DNA of 64,000 bases from Mycolicibacterium sp. MU0053 (GTDB lineage Bacteria > Actinomycetota > Actinomycetes > Mycobacteriales > Mycobacteriaceae). How positions within the stretch are numbered: the stretch's first letter is position 1; every line of letters begins with the position of its first letter. Both the position numbers and the translations under genes were made by a program. Shown here in pieces: positions 1 to 9,523 of this stretch. Below the pieces are notes generated by a model. It did no database searches. It saw only the letters and a program-made list of their open reading frames with translations, and had not been told where the DNA came from. The DNA lies in assembly GCF_963378095.1 (NCBI RefSeq), contig NZ_OY726397.1:3968001-4032000 (forward strand), given 5' to 3'.

Positions 1-1
1 T

Positions 2-436
2 GCGGTGAACTATCCGGCCACCTACGACTTCTTCGCCGCGGCCGACGGCGCCAACGACGCCACCAACCGCATCGCGACCATGGCGGCGCAGTGCCCGTCG
101 ACGCGCATCGTGCTCGGCGGCTATTCGCAGGGCGCGGCCGTGGTCGACATGCTGGTCGGAATTCCGCCGTTGGGTAACAAGGTCGGCGATGTGGGCTCGG
201 CGGCCCCGCTGCCCGGCAGTCTGCGCGAAAACGTGGCCGCGATCGCGGTTTTCGGCAACCCCGCCGCCAAGTTCGGAAACCCGGTCACCGCAGGGAATCT
301 CGGCGCTCGTTCGATCGACATGTGCAGCGACGGCGATCCCATCTGCTCGGGTGGGCGCAATCCGTTCGCACACACCAACTACGAGTCCGGCCCGTTGCCC
401 GGTCAAGCCGCCGGGTTCATCGCCCGGTTGATCTGA
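2..436 (+). CDS. Cutinase-like esterase (Culp), 5'-truncated by window edge
   Basis: This is the C-terminal about 145 residues of a secreted alpha/beta-hydrolase of the cutinase family, which hydrolyses lipid esters outside the cell. The frame runs open to the left edge, so the GTG at 5 is an internal valine and not the start. The nucleophile elbow GYSQG is followed by the conserved GDPIC segment with the catalytic Asp and a downstream His in the HTNY stretch, so the visible catalytic triad is complete. The next gene, 24 bases downstream on the same strand, is a second family member. From memory, M. tuberculosis has two cutinase genes (cut3, cut4) at the same place beside truA. Family is certain; substrate is unknown. 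Confidence 0.93.
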   Translation, partial: AVNYPATYDFFAAADGANDATNRIATMAAQCPSTRIVLGGYSQGAAVVDMLVGIPPLGNKVGDVGSAAPLPGSLRENVAAIAVFGNPAAKFGNPVTAGNLGARSIDMCSDGDPICSGGRNPFAHTNYESGPLPGQAAGFIARLI

Positions 437-447
437 CGCCGGTTCGG

Positions 448-453
448 TACTAT
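448..453 (+). promoter_or_regulatory. Candidate -10 element (TACTAT) for a leaderless cutinase transcript
   Basis: TACTAT fits the mycobacterial TANNNT -10 pattern and ends 7 bases before the GTG at 461. No Shine-Dalgarno sequence is visible between it and the GTG. Transcription would begin at or next to the start codon, giving a leaderless mRNA, which is common in mycobacteria. No convincing -35 at normal spacing was seen. Confidence 0.45.
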
Positions 454-460
454 CGACCAA

Positions 461-1138
461 GTGGAAATCCGTCGATATTGCGCACTGCTCGGAGCGGGCA
501 TTATCGCCGCTGCATCCCTGTTCGTCGCACCCGCGGTGCTACCGCGCTCGACCGCGATTCCGGCGGCGGCCGCGGCGCCGTGTCCCGACGTCGAAGTGGT
601 GTTCGCGCGGGGGCGGGTGGAACCCGCGGGCGCCGGCCAGATCGGCAACGCGTTCGTCAATGCGCTGCGGTCCAAGACCGGGCAGAACATTCGGCTCTAT
701 GCGGTGAACTACCCCGCCAACACCGAAGTCGATATCGGCGCCAACGATATGAGCCAGCGCATCCAGAACACCGTCGGGGACTGCCCCGACACCCGAATCG
801 TGGTGGGCGGCTACTCCCTGGGCGCCGCGGTCGCCGATGTGGTGCTGGCAGTGCCGTTCTCGTTTTTCACGTTCAAGAAGCCGCTGCCGCCGAATGCCGA
901 GCAGCGCATCGCGGCGGTCGCGTTGTTCGGCAACGGAGCCTCCTGGGTGGGGCCGATCTCGAATTTCAATCCGGTGTACCAGGACCGGACGATCGAGTTG
1001 TGCCACGGCGACGATCCGATCTGCAACCCCACCGATCCGGAGAACTGGGAAGCGTATTGGCCCGACCATCTGGCACCGGCCTACATCAAGGCCGGGATGG
1101 TGAACCAGGCGGCCGATTTCGTTGCCGGCCGGTTGTAG
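461..1138 (+). CDS. Cutinase family esterase (Culp)
   Basis: A 225-residue secreted esterase of the mycobacterial cutinase-like family. A hydrophobic, alanine-rich signal peptide covers about residues 8-38 and ends at an AAAAAP cleavage-like region. The mature part starts with the conserved CPDVEVVFARG block. Ser119 sits in GYSLG, Asp185 in the DDPIC segment, and His203 follows, giving an intact triad. Cys41/Cys108 and Cys181/Cys188 are at family disulfide positions. GTG at 461 is the start because the signal peptide begins there and a -10 element lies just upstream. The gene converges on truA with only 7 bases between stops, and no terminator hairpin is visible. It is a paralogue of the partial gene upstream. 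Confidence 0.93.
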   Translation: MEIRRYCALLGAGIIAAASLFVAPAVLPRSTAIPAAAAAPCPDVEVVFARGRVEPAGAGQIGNAFVNALRSKTGQNIRLYAVNYPANTEVDIGANDMSQRIQNTVGDCPDTRIVVGGYSLGAAVADVVLAVPFSFFTFKKPLPPNAEQRIAAVALFGNGASWVGPISNFNPVYQDRTIELCHGDDPICNPTDPENWEAYWPDHLAPAYIKAGMVNQAADFVAGRL

Positions 1139-1145
1139 GCGACCG

Positions 1146-2012
1146 CTAGATTTCGTCCGGGCTGCGGACGTCACGGGTGATCAGGCTGCGCGCGGCGAGT
1201 TCGTCGTCGGACGGGTAATCCACCCCGATCATCGTCAGGCCCCGCGCCGGCGCCGCCGCGAAGGCACTGGACCGACTGCTGGCGGACAGCAGATCCACGG
1301 CCCACGCCGCCGGACGGCGCCCCTCGCCGACCGCAAGTAGCGCACCGACCAGCGAGCGCACCATGTTCCAGCAGAACGCGTCGGCGCTGACGTAGGCGGA
1401 CACCAGGTTGCCGTCGCGTTCCCAGTGCAGCCGCTGTAGCTCGCGAATCGTCGTCGCGCCGGGGCGGTGCCGGCAGAACGCGGCGAAATCGCGCAGGCCC
1501 AGCAACTCCGAGGCGGCCTGATTCATGGCCGCCACGTCCAGCGGTCGCGGCCACGGTGTGACGAACCGCGCCTGCTGCGGATCAACACCATAGGGCGCCA
1601 GCGACAACCGGTAGACGTAGTGCCGACGCAACGCCGAGAAGCGGGCATCGAAACCGGCTGGAGCCCGGACGATGTCGCGGACCCGGACATCCTCGGGCAG
1701 CAAGCGGCCCAGCCGTCGCACCAGCGGCAGGAATTCCGGCTCGCCGACCCGGGCGGTGCGCGGGTAGGCATGGTGCAGTGCATCGTCGGGGACATCGACG
1801 TGCGCGGTCTGTCCGGTGGCGTGCACGCCGGTGTCGGTGCGCCCGGCCGCACGCAGCACGACCGGCCCGCGAAACACCGTCGACAACGCCTCCTCGATCA
1901 CGCCGGCCACGGTGCGCTGCTCGCGCTGCGTGGCCCAGCCGGCGAAATCCGTGCCGTCATAGGCGATGTCGAGGCGAAGGCGAACAACGTTGTCGCTAGG
2001 CCTGCTCGTCAT
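1146..2012 (-). CDS. truA: tRNA pseudouridine(38-40) synthase TruA
   Basis: Isomerises uridine to pseudouridine at positions 38-40 of the tRNA anticodon arm. The 288-residue protein has the catalytic-Asp motif [10 protein letters not shown], the N-terminal [15 protein letters not shown] block and the late [14 protein letters not shown] segment. ATG at 2012 is the start. The frame stays open to 2489, but that extension is a fossil of the rplQ tail followed by sequence antisense to mceF. In M. tuberculosis, from memory, truA directly follows rplQ. Here it lies 166 bases downstream of mceF, so it may be read from the mce operon or from an unseen promoter of its own. Confidence 0.96.
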   Translation of the reverse strand: MTSRPSDNVVRLRLDIAYDGTDFAGWATQREQRTVAGVIEEALSTVFRGPVVLRAAGRTDTGVHATGQTAHVDVPDDALHHAYPRTARVGEPEFLPLVRRLGRLLPEDVRVRDIVRAPAGFDARFSALRRHYVYRLSLAPYGVDPQQARFVTPWPRPLDVAAMNQAASELLGLRDFAAFCRHRPGATTIRELQRLHWERDGNLVSAYVSADAFCWNMVRSLVGALLAVGEGRRPAAWAVDLLSASSRSSAFAAAPARGLTMIGVDYPSDDELAARSLITRDVRSPDEI

Positions 2013-2107
2013 CCTCGGCGGAGCCTCATTCTGGTCTTCTGCGGCCTCGGTATCTTCCGTCGCGGGACCTTCGACCTCTTTCCGTTCGACAGCCGCCTGC
2101 GGGGCCC
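1996..2107 (-). pseudogene. Fossil of the rplQ 3' end next to truA
   Basis: Read on the minus strand this stretch encodes [14 protein letters not shown] and then a Glu/Ala-rich run. After a small frameshift it gives EDD, three further codons and a TAG. The intact rplQ 12.6 kb away ends [14 protein letters not shown], a Glu/Ala-rich run, EDDTKS and TAG, with the same nine bases CGACAACG(C/T) following the stop. The truA ATG lies inside this fossil, as expected if rplQ and truA once overlapped. It has no start codon of its own and codes for nothing functional. Confidence 0.8.
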
Positions 2108-2178
2108 GCAAAGAGTAGGCGCGTTCGCTGCATCTTGGCAAAGAATACTTGCTGACCACCGGGATGACCAAAATGCGT

Positions 2179-3567
2179 TTAGGGAGGCAGCAGCATGTTC
2201 TGCCACGACCTGTCCGTCCGGGCGCCCCTCGCCAGACCCGTGGCCGGGTCGTACGCGGCGGCAGGCAGCGCCGGCGGCTCGGGAGCTGCGGACTGCGGCG
2301 GCACGTGTGGCACGGCTTGGCCCGACAGCGTGGCGTTCGGGTCCCCCTTCCAGTTGAGGCCGTCGTTGAGCGGCACGTAGTGATCGTCGCTCTCGCACAT
2401 CGCGACCGTCGGTGCACGCTTACCCGGCACGGTCGCACAGGGTGTGTTGCGCGCACCCCGCACATTGAACTGCGAGTCCTGCGGCACACGGCAGTACAGG
2501 TCGCCCTCGGGGCGGTCCGGAGCGTCTTCGAAGACCGCCGAGCGTGCCTGCTGTGCAGGCAGAAAGCCGGTTGTGCACGGCGGCGGCAAGTTGATGTTGA
2601 GGTTGAAGCTCAGATACTGCCCTTTGTAGGCCTGTTGGGTGTTGAGGTTGGCCACCAGCCCCGCCTGTCCCGCGGACACCACCCCGGGAAACAGCACCAG
2701 CAACTGTTCGACGTTGTCGTGGTAGGTGACCGCCACCTGCCCCACGCTGACCAGATTGGCCAGCACGATGGGAAGCGTCGGCTTGACCCGGTCGACGAGC
2801 TGACGCACAGAACCGGCGGCCGCACCACCATTGTCGATCAGGTGAGCGACGGTCCGATCGTGGGTCTGCAGCTGCGTGGTCACCGTGGCGACCTGTGACG
2901 CCCACGCAGCGATGGCCTTCGACGTATCGCTCTGCGAATCCAGCACGGGCCGCGCCTGGTCGATCAGCCTGATGAGCGGATCGAGATGCCTGCGTGCCTC
3001 GATCGCGAGATCCGTTGACCCCTCGACGATCCGAGACAGCTCGGCTCCGAGCCCGCCGACCGCGGTGTAGGACTCGTCGATGACGGTCTTGAGATTGCCG
3101 CGCGGAATGGCCTGCAGCCCGGCGTTGGCGTCCGCAAGCAGCGTGTTGACGTCGGGCGGCACCGACGTGTCAGCAAGCGCGATGACGTCATTGTCACGCA
3201 ACGGCGGGGCATCGCCATTGCGCGGCAACAACGCTACGTACTGCTCGCCGATTGCCGACTGGCTGTGCACTTCCGCACGCAGATCGGAGGGTATCTCGAT
3301 GCCCCGCTTCAGCGACAACACGGCTTCGACCCCGCTCCGGGTGAGCCGCACGTTCTCGACCCGACCGACCTCGGTGCCGCGGTAGGTGACGTTGCCCCCG
3401 CTGTACAGCCCGCCGGTCTGCGGTAACTCCATGACGACCGTGTACCGGCCGACGCCGAACAGCTTGGCCGGCAACTTCATGAAGTGCAGGCCCATCAACC
3501 CCATCGCCAGCAACGCGATCACGGTGAAGACCGCGAGTTGGATCTGCATTCGCCCGTCCAGTCGCAT
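2179..3567 (-). CDS. Mce family protein MceF
   Basis: Last of six MlaD/Mce-domain proteins of a mycobacterial lipid importer; it would form part of the periplasm-spanning shuttle. It has 462 residues. An N-terminal membrane anchor lies at about residues 7-28 and is followed by the MCE domain ([19 protein letters not shown], then TYRGTEVG). A long helical region and a Pro-rich C-terminal tail follow. The ATG at 3567 overlaps the mceE stop by one base (TAATG), which argues for this start over the upstream in-frame candidates. The tail contains several Cys and Pro residues typical of MceF. It is the final mce gene before a 71-base spacer and the rplQ fossil. Confidence 0.92.
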   Translation of the reverse strand: MRLDGRMQIQLAVFTVIALLAMGLMGLHFMKLPAKLFGVGRYTVVMELPQTGGLYSGGNVTYRGTEVGRVENVRLTRSGVEAVLSLKRGIEIPSDLRAEVHSQSAIGEQYVALLPRNGDAPPLRDNDVIALADTSVPPDVNTLLADANAGLQAIPRGNLKTVIDESYTAVGGLGAELSRIVEGSTDLAIEARRHLDPLIRLIDQARPVLDSQSDTSKAIAAWASQVATVTTQLQTHDRTVAHLIDNGGAAAGSVRQLVDRVKPTLPIVLANLVSVGQVAVTYHDNVEQLLVLFPGVVSAGQAGLVANLNTQQAYKGQYLSFNLNINLPPPCTTGFLPAQQARSAVFEDAPDRPEGDLYCRVPQDSQFNVRGARNTPCATVPGKRAPTVAMCESDDHYVPLNDGLNWKGDPNATLSGQAVPHVPPQSAAPEPPALPAAAYDPATGLARGARTDRSWQNMLLPP

Positions 3568-4709
3568 TACGGCCCCTGATCCCATCGATACGGCACGACC
3601 AACGGATTGCCCTTTGTATAGGGGCTGGGGAACTGTCCGATCGTGCGGCCCCACTGCACTTCCAGCGCGGTCAGATCACCTTCCCACCGGGTACCGGTGA
3701 ACATTCCCGCGTCGATTCGGCTCAGGGTGAGGTCCGCGATCGCGGTCAGGTTGGCATAGTCGCCACGCTGCCACTTCTCGATCGTCTCGTTGGGAAACGG
3801 GAAGGTAAGGATGAGCGACAGGGCTCGGGTCATGCTCGGCCCGGCGTCGGCGAGCGACTCCAGCACCGGGCCGACGTCGTTGAGTTCCTTGACCAGGTTG
3901 TCCTTGGTCTGGTTGACCGAATCGACCGTCAACGCACTGAATATGCCGAACTGGTGGGCGGTTTCGACGAGGTTACGCCGCTGCCCGTTGAGTACGGCCA
4001 GCGCCTCGGGGACCGCCTGCAAGGCCTGGTCCAGAACCGGCCGCTGTGCGGCGAACTGCCCAGCCAGGTTGTTGAGGCTCTCCGTGGCGGTGATGATGTC
4101 GCCGGTTTGGTCGTTGACGTTGCGGGTGAATGTCTCGAGCTGACCGATCATACTGCGCAGGTCGTGCTCGCGGCCGCGGAAAGCGGTCGCGAGCGCCGCA
4201 GTGATGTCCTGCACCTGACCGAGTCCGCCACCGTTGAGCACCACGGACAGCGCCGCCAAAGTCTGCTCGGTGCTTGGGAATGCGTCACCACGCGACAGCG
4301 GAATAAGTGAGCCGGCGTGCAGTCTGCCCTTCGGCGCGGCGTCGGTCGGCGGCGCGAGCTCGATGTGCAATGAGCCCAGCAAACTCGTCAGACCTATTGT
4401 GACGGTGGAGTTCTCCGGTAGGTCGACGCTGCCGTCCAGCTGCATCGTCAGCAACGCGTGCCAGCCCTGGCGCTCGATCCTGGTGACCGCGCCGACGTCG
4501 ACGTCGCCGACACGGACCCGCGAGTTCGGCTGAATGTTGTTGACATCGGGCAGCTGCGCCTGGATCACGAACGACCCGGGGCCCCCGCCCGCCGTTCCGG
4601 GCATCGGCAACGAGTTCAGCCCTTGCCAGTCACCACAGCCAACGACCCCACCAGCGATGACGAGCGTCGCCCACGCCATCACCATTCGTCGCCACCAGAT
4701 GCGCATCAT
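3567..4709 (-). CDS. Mce family lipoprotein MceE (LprN-like)
   Basis: The lipoprotein member of the Mce shuttle, 380 residues. An Arg/Met-rich N-terminus (MMRIWWRRMVMAW) leads a hydrophobic segment ending in a lipobox VVGC, so the Cys at about residue 25 would be acylated and anchor the protein. The MCE domain follows (FVIQAQLPDVNNIQPNSRV), then a long helical region. The ATG at 4709 overlaps the mceD stop (ATGA), which fixes the start. Position five of six and the lipobox match the usual mceE slot. Confidence 0.93.
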   Translation of the reverse strand: MMRIWWRRMVMAWATLVIAGGVVGCGDWQGLNSLPMPGTAGGGPGSFVIQAQLPDVNNIQPNSRVRVGDVDVGAVTRIERQGWHALLTMQLDGSVDLPENSTVTIGLTSLLGSLHIELAPPTDAAPKGRLHAGSLIPLSRGDAFPSTEQTLAALSVVLNGGGLGQVQDITAALATAFRGREHDLRSMIGQLETFTRNVNDQTGDIITATESLNNLAGQFAAQRPVLDQALQAVPEALAVLNGQRRNLVETAHQFGIFSALTVDSVNQTKDNLVKELNDVGPVLESLADAGPSMTRALSLILTFPFPNETIEKWQRGDYANLTAIADLTLSRIDAGMFTGTRWEGDLTALEVQWGRTIGQFPSPYTKGNPLVVPYRWDQGP

Positions 4710-5971
4710 GCACCACCACCGTTGGTGGGGAGCATGATTCCTGACAGGCCGGCGGTGGGGTCCGTTGCGGTCGTTTGCGGCCCGTCCTCGGCGGGCGGTA
4801 CGAAATCGGGTCGCATCCGGTCCTCGCTGTAGGTGACCTCGTTGGGTCTGGCCTGCGCTCCGACGACCAGGTTCGCCCCGATCGGCGGGAAGTTGTACTG
4901 CCGGTTCTTGACGATCGGGGCCAGGTACTGCACGCACAGCTTCGCCGACTGCTCGGCACCACGCCGAGACGCCGCCTGGATTGCACCGCAGAGGAAGCTG
5001 ATCGGGTTCGCGAAGTTGTTGACGGCCAGCGCGCCGGTCAACGCGCCGTTGGCGGGCTCGAAGATGTTGTAGAAGTTCGCCACTGTGCCGGGGGCGATGT
5101 GCAGTGTCTGCTCGAGATCATCGAGGCTGGCGATCAACGTGTCGCTGATCGACGCCAGTTTGTCCGAGGCCGTGCCGATCGCTTCCCGATTGTCGTCGGC
5201 GAAGTCCTTGACATCGCCGATGACACCACCGAGATCCTCGATCGTCCGTGCCACCTTCTGCGGGTCGTCGGCGACCAACGAAGTCACCTCCGCCATGTTG
5301 CCGTTGAGCTGCTCGAGCAGGTCGGCACTGTCGTGCAGGGCGGAAACCAGGGTCGACAGATTGGTGAACGTCGAGAAGATATCGGAGCTGTGACCGCCCA
5401 GCGTCGCCAGTGCCTGCGACAGTCTGACGACGGTCTCGCGGATGCTGGCGCCTTGCCCGCGTAGGTTGTCGGCCGCGGTGTTGATCACCGCGCCCAGTGT
5501 GCTGACACCGCCTGGCTCGGTTGGTTGAAGCAGTCTGGTCAAGCGTTGCAGTTGAACTCGGACCTCGTCCCATTCCACCGGGACCGCAGTGCGCTCCTCC
5601 GGAATCACCGACCCGGTAGGCATCATCGACCCACCGGTGAATGCGGGGGTCAACTGAATCGACCTGCCGGTCACCAGTTGCGGCGCGAGAATCACCGCGT
5701 TCGCATCGACCGGTATCGGATACTTGCGGTCCACCCAGAACGTGATTCTGGCACGGGTGGGCTGCGGCTCGATGTGGTCGATGCGTCCCACCGGCACGCC
5801 GAGGATGCGCACGTCATCACCGGCGAACAGGCCGTTGCTGTTAGCGAAATAGGCGGTCACCCAGGTTTTCCCGATTCGATCGGAATGCCGTACCACCACA
5901 ACGAACCCGGCTGCGAGCGTCAACGCGAGTATGCCCGCCAGTGCTGTGCGCAACCAGCGCAGGCCGGTCAT
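4706..5971 (-). CDS. Mce family protein MceD
   Basis: Fourth Mce subunit of the lipid importer, 421 residues. A membrane anchor covers about residues 8-28 (ALAGILALTLAAGFVVVV). The MCE domain contains FANSNGLFAGDDVRILGVPV, a pattern shared with the other subunits. A helical shaft and a Pro-rich tail follow. It overlaps mceC and mceE by four bases each (ATGA), implying translational coupling and fixed stoichiometry. The substrate cannot be read from sequence. Confidence 0.93.
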   Translation of the reverse strand: MTGLRWLRTALAGILALTLAAGFVVVVRHSDRIGKTWVTAYFANSNGLFAGDDVRILGVPVGRIDHIEPQPTRARITFWVDRKYPIPVDANAVILAPQLVTGRSIQLTPAFTGGSMMPTGSVIPEERTAVPVEWDEVRVQLQRLTRLLQPTEPGGVSTLGAVINTAADNLRGQGASIRETVVRLSQALATLGGHSSDIFSTFTNLSTLVSALHDSADLLEQLNGNMAEVTSLVADDPQKVARTIEDLGGVIGDVKDFADDNREAIGTASDKLASISDTLIASLDDLEQTLHIAPGTVANFYNIFEPANGALTGALAVNNFANPISFLCGAIQAASRRGAEQSAKLCVQYLAPIVKNRQYNFPPIGANLVVGAQARPNEVTYSEDRMRPDFVPPAEDGPQTTATDPTAGLSGIMLPTNGGGA

Positions 5972-7215
5972 GGCTGCCCCGATTCCGGGGTGGCGTTGCC
6001 GGACAACGCGGGTGGGCCGGGCGGGGGACCACCCGGCAGCGGTGCGGGCAGCGGTGCACGGTACGGGTAACGAGGATCGCCCGGGTTGCCGGTGATGGCG
6101 TCGGGCACGGTCAGATGGGGCTCCCCACCCTGGCCGGTGCGCGGGTGGGGCACCGGCAACGCGGGTGTGCCCGGCTGACCTGTCGGGGGATCTGTCAGCT
6201 GCGATGGAGCCAGCACATTGGGGTCGAGGCCGAGGTCCGAGAACGCGGCGTCGACGAACGGCTGAACGAACTGTCCGGGAAGCAAGTTGACCACATATGC
6301 CTTGAAGAACGGCCCGGACGACAGCGACTCACCCAGCGACATCGCGTATTTGTTGAGCAATTTGACCGCTTCCCGAAACCGGTCCTTGCGATTGTCCAGA
6401 ATCGCCATGACTCCGTTGAGCTTCTCCAGTGCCGGCCGCAGCTGCTGGCGGTTCTCGGCGATGAACGCCTTCAATTGCGCTGCGGCCGAGGAGATGCTGG
6501 CCCAGATCTGGTTCACCGCGTCGCTTTGGGTGCGCAGTTGCGCCAACAGGTCGTTGGTGGCGGAAACCAGCCGGGCAACCTGATCGCTGCGGTGGGCCAG
6601 TACACCTGTCGCCTTGGCGGCATTGGTGAGCAGCGTGCGCAGCTGCGTGTCGCGGTCGTTGAGAGTCTGAGCGAAGCGCGCCACGCCGTGCACCGCCTCC
6701 CGAAGCTCCCCGGGGGTATCGGCGAAGGTGTCCGACAAGGTCGACAACGATTCCGAGAGTTCATCTGTGTCCAGGCCGCTGATGGTGTCGGCGAGATCGC
6801 CGAGCGCATCGGGCAGCTGATACGGCGAGCTGGTCCGGTTCATCGGGATGGGCCCGTCGAGGTCGCCTCCGCCCTGTGGAAGAACGGCAAGCATCTTGGT
6901 TCCCAGCAGGCTCTTCGTCTTGATTGCGGCCTCGGTCGCCTCGCCCATTCGGATGTTCTTGTCGACGCTGAAGCGCACCAGCACCGCGGCTCCGTCGAGC
7001 TCGATGGACGACACCCTGCCCGCCGGATATCCGGAGACCTCCACCGTGGCCCCGCTGAGCAGGCCTCCGGCGTCGGCGAAGTGAGCCGAGTAGGTCTTGA
7101 CCTGATTGACCAGGGGCAGATTCTGGTACTGCAGCGCCCCGACGACGACCGCGGAGACCACCACGACGCCGACGGCCCCGATCGCGAGCGGACTGCGCTC
7201 CGTGAAGGATCTCAT
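5968..7215 (-). CDS. Mce family protein MceC
   Basis: Third Mce subunit, 415 residues. The anchor SPLAIGAVGVVVVSAVVVGA lies near the N-terminus. The MCE domain includes FADAGGLLSGATVEVSGYPAG. A helical region follows, then an unusually Pro/Gly-rich C-terminal tail of about 80 residues, as is common in MceC. The ATG at 7215 overlaps the mceB stop (ATGA). The reading frame is open further upstream to 7305, but that start would bury 90 bases inside mceB. Confidence 0.92.
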   Translation of the reverse strand: MRSFTERSPLAIGAVGVVVVSAVVVGALQYQNLPLVNQVKTYSAHFADAGGLLSGATVEVSGYPAGRVSSIELDGAAVLVRFSVDKNIRMGEATEAAIKTKSLLGTKMLAVLPQGGGDLDGPIPMNRTSSPYQLPDALGDLADTISGLDTDELSESLSTLSDTFADTPGELREAVHGVARFAQTLNDRDTQLRTLLTNAAKATGVLAHRSDQVARLVSATNDLLAQLRTQSDAVNQIWASISSAAAQLKAFIAENRQQLRPALEKLNGVMAILDNRKDRFREAVKLLNKYAMSLGESLSSGPFFKAYVVNLLPGQFVQPFVDAAFSDLGLDPNVLAPSQLTDPPTGQPGTPALPVPHPRTGQGGEPHLTVPDAITGNPGDPRYPYRAPLPAPLPGGPPPGPPALSGNATPESGQP

Positions 7216-8240
7216 CTCGGTGCGCACCGCCCCGAGACCTGATCGGCGACCTTCACGTATACCGGCTGACCGCCTTTCCCGTTGAGCTTGAGCACGATTT
7301 CGCACAGGTAGAAGCTGAAGAAGTCGCCGTTGATGCCCTGTCGGCCCAGCGCCCGGTACTTGTCCGGCAGGGTGTTGATCAGGTTGTCGAGATACTCGTG
7401 GTCGGCCAGCGCGATGGCGGCCGTGCGGTCCGTTTCGCGGACCACCTTCGCGAACGGTTGGCGGGACTGCGCCAACAGGCCGGCCACCGAGCCTGCCGCG
7501 GCATCGGTGTACGCCAAGGCCGTTGAAATGTCGCCCTTGCGTTCGGCGAGCCCCTGCACCAGTTCGGACAACGACGTGACCGCCAGATCGAGGCGCTCGG
7601 TTTGACCGCCGAGGGATCCGAGCACGACGTTGAGGTTGTCGATGACCTGACCGATCAGCACGTCGCGATCGGCCAGGGTGTTGGTCACCATCGCCGCCTG
7701 TTGCAGAAACGATCCGATGGTGGCGCCCTGGCCCTGAAGGGCCGAGATCAACTGTCCACTCAGCGCGTTGACCTGATCGGGATCGAGCACCCGGAACAGC
7801 GGCCTGAACCCGCCGATGACGGAATCCAAGTCGAGGGCGGGCTGTGTCCGCGCGACCGGGATCGTTGCGCTGGGCTGCAGCGGGCGCAGTCCCCCGGCGC
7901 CCTCCTCCAGGGCCAGATACCGTCCGCCGATCACGTTGTCATATCGAACGGCCGCGCGGGTGCCCTCGGTGAGCAGGACCGAATCGTCGGTGGCGAACTC
8001 CACGCGCACGGTCGAGTCACCATTGAAGGAAATGTCTTGGATCGTGCCGACTTCCACCCCTGCGATGCGCACCATATCGTCGCTCTTCAATCCGGACACA
8101 TTGGTGAAATCGGCGAAGTACTTCTTGCCGCCACCGAAACGGAATTCGGCGAACACCGTCAGCAATGCGAAGGTCCCGAATGCACACACTGTCAGGAAAA
8201 TCAGCAGGCGCCATGCCGCGCCCTTGAAGTCGTCCTTCAC
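7212..8240 (-). CDS. Mce family protein MceB
   Basis: Second Mce subunit, 342 residues. A membrane anchor (LLIFLTVCAFGTFALLTVF) precedes the MCE domain with FTNVSGLKSDDMVRIAGVEVG. GTG at 8240 is chosen because an AGGAG lies eight bases upstream and the resulting length is normal for MceB. The open frame back to 8339 would overlap mceA by 68 bases. A conserved-looking C-terminal pair of Cys may form a disulfide. Overlaps mceC by four bases. Confidence 0.92.
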   Translation of the reverse strand: MKDDFKGAAWRLLIFLTVCAFGTFALLTVFAEFRFGGGKKYFADFTNVSGLKSDDMVRIAGVEVGTIQDISFNGDSTVRVEFATDDSVLLTEGTRAAVRYDNVIGGRYLALEEGAGGLRPLQPSATIPVARTQPALDLDSVIGGFRPLFRVLDPDQVNALSGQLISALQGQGATIGSFLQQAAMVTNTLADRDVLIGQVIDNLNVVLGSLGGQTERLDLAVTSLSELVQGLAERKGDISTALAYTDAAAGSVAGLLAQSRQPFAKVVRETDRTAAIALADHEYLDNLINTLPDKYRALGRQGINGDFFSFYLCEIVLKLNGKGGQPVYVKVADQVSGRCAPR

Positions 8241-8271
8241 GGTTTCGTCTCCTGAGCTCGGTGGGATCGAG

Positions 8272-9522
8272 TCATCCGCCCGGCCCCGGCGCGGCTCCGG
8301 GCAGGCACTGCCTGATGCTCGCCCGCTCGGGGTTCCCACGGGTCACCGGGAAGTAGTTAGCCCAACAGGGATGGCCGATACCGGGATTCGGCCGGATGTC
8401 CAGACCCGGTCCCCACCCGGTGTTCGTGATGAGCTGGCGGACCGGGAAGTTCTCGGTGGCGTCCGGTAGCGACCCGCAGCCGGGCTTCCCACCGGGACCT
8501 CCCTTGGCGGCGATGACGGGCAGGTTGTCCGGGTACTTGTACGGGTCGTTACCGAACAACAGGCCGACATCGAACTGAATCGAGCGGTCGTTGTCCCCAC
8601 CCCAAGCATCGAACCCGCCGTTGTCGAGAAACCACGTTGCGCCTTGTAGCCAGCAGGCGTACACCGGGCTGTACTTGTTCAGCAGGCCGGTCGTGGGCTC
8701 AAGAATGTTGACCAGACCCACCAGGCTGTCCTTGCTGGATGCCAGCAGTTCAGTTCCGGACCTGGCCAATCCAGTGGTGCTGAGCAGCAAGTGATCCAGA
8801 TTCGCTGCCCGGTCGACCACGGTCTTGCTGGTAGTACTCGCGCCGTCGAGGATGGTCACGATGTCATTGGCGACCGCGGCATAGGTGTCGTTGAAACGCC
8901 CGAAGGACTGCCAATCCTGCCGGATTGTCTCGTTGCGTTCGTTGAGCGCGGTGAGGACGACGTTCAGGTCGGTGGTGGCCTGCCCCATCCGTTCGCCCTG
9001 GCCGCGCACGCCGTCGGCGACGGCGGTGAGAACCGCGTTGAGCTTGGAAGGATCGATCATCCGCAGGAGGTCGGACAGGTTCTCGAAAATGGTGTTGACC
9101 TCGGTACTGACATTCGTTGACTGCAGCACCGCGCCGGCGGCCAACGGGGCAGGGCTCGGATCCGGCGGATACACGAGCTCGACGAACTTCGCGCCGAATG
9201 CAGTGGTGGCCTGAATTCGTGCCTGCACGTTCGCAGGGATGAACTGGGTCTGGTTCGGGTCAATCGCCACTTCCAGCTTGGCACGGCCGTCACCGCCACT
9301 GATGTTGCGGACCCGGCCCACCTCGACGCCGCGCAGCTTCACTTTCGCACCGGTCTCCATCACCAACCCGGATCGGTCCGAAGTCAAAGTGACTGGAACA
9401 TGAGAACTGAACGTGCCGCTGTAGACGCCGACGGTGACGAGAAGAAACGCGCCCACGACAGCCAGCAAGATGACGGTCCACCAAGCGTTGTGGATGCGGG
9501 CTTCGCCCTTGCGCGGCCCCAT
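8272..9522 (-). CDS. Mce family protein MceA
   Basis: First Mce subunit, 416 residues. The N-terminal anchor TVILLAVVGAFLLVTVGV is followed by the MCE domain (LTSDRSGLVMETGAKVKLRG) and a long helical segment. The C-terminal domain is Trp- and Gly-rich with four Cys. It begins one base after the yrbEB stop, at ATG 9522. With the two permeases it forms the standard yrbEA-yrbEB-mceABCDEF order. The ATPase MceG is normally encoded elsewhere and is not in this window. Confidence 0.93.
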   Translation of the reverse strand: MGPRKGEARIHNAWWTVILLAVVGAFLLVTVGVYSGTFSSHVPVTLTSDRSGLVMETGAKVKLRGVEVGRVRNISGGDGRAKLEVAIDPNQTQFIPANVQARIQATTAFGAKFVELVYPPDPSPAPLAAGAVLQSTNVSTEVNTIFENLSDLLRMIDPSKLNAVLTAVADGVRGQGERMGQATTDLNVVLTALNERNETIRQDWQSFGRFNDTYAAVANDIVTILDGASTTSKTVVDRAANLDHLLLSTTGLARSGTELLASSKDSLVGLVNILEPTTGLLNKYSPVYACWLQGATWFLDNGGFDAWGGDNDRSIQFDVGLLFGNDPYKYPDNLPVIAAKGGPGGKPGCGSLPDATENFPVRQLITNTGWGPGLDIRPNPGIGHPCWANYFPVTRGNPERASIRQCLPGAAPGPGG

Positions 9523-9523
9523 G

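Noticed and set aside
5..7. GTG near the left edge as the start of the first cutinase
   Set aside because: The frame is open to the window edge and the signal peptide and N-terminal family block are missing, so the gene begins outside.
2013..2489. N-terminal extension of TruA by 159 residues in the same open frame
   Set aside because: It runs through the rplQ fossil and then antisense to mceF; TruA proteins begin at the ATG 2012 position, and codon pattern changes there.
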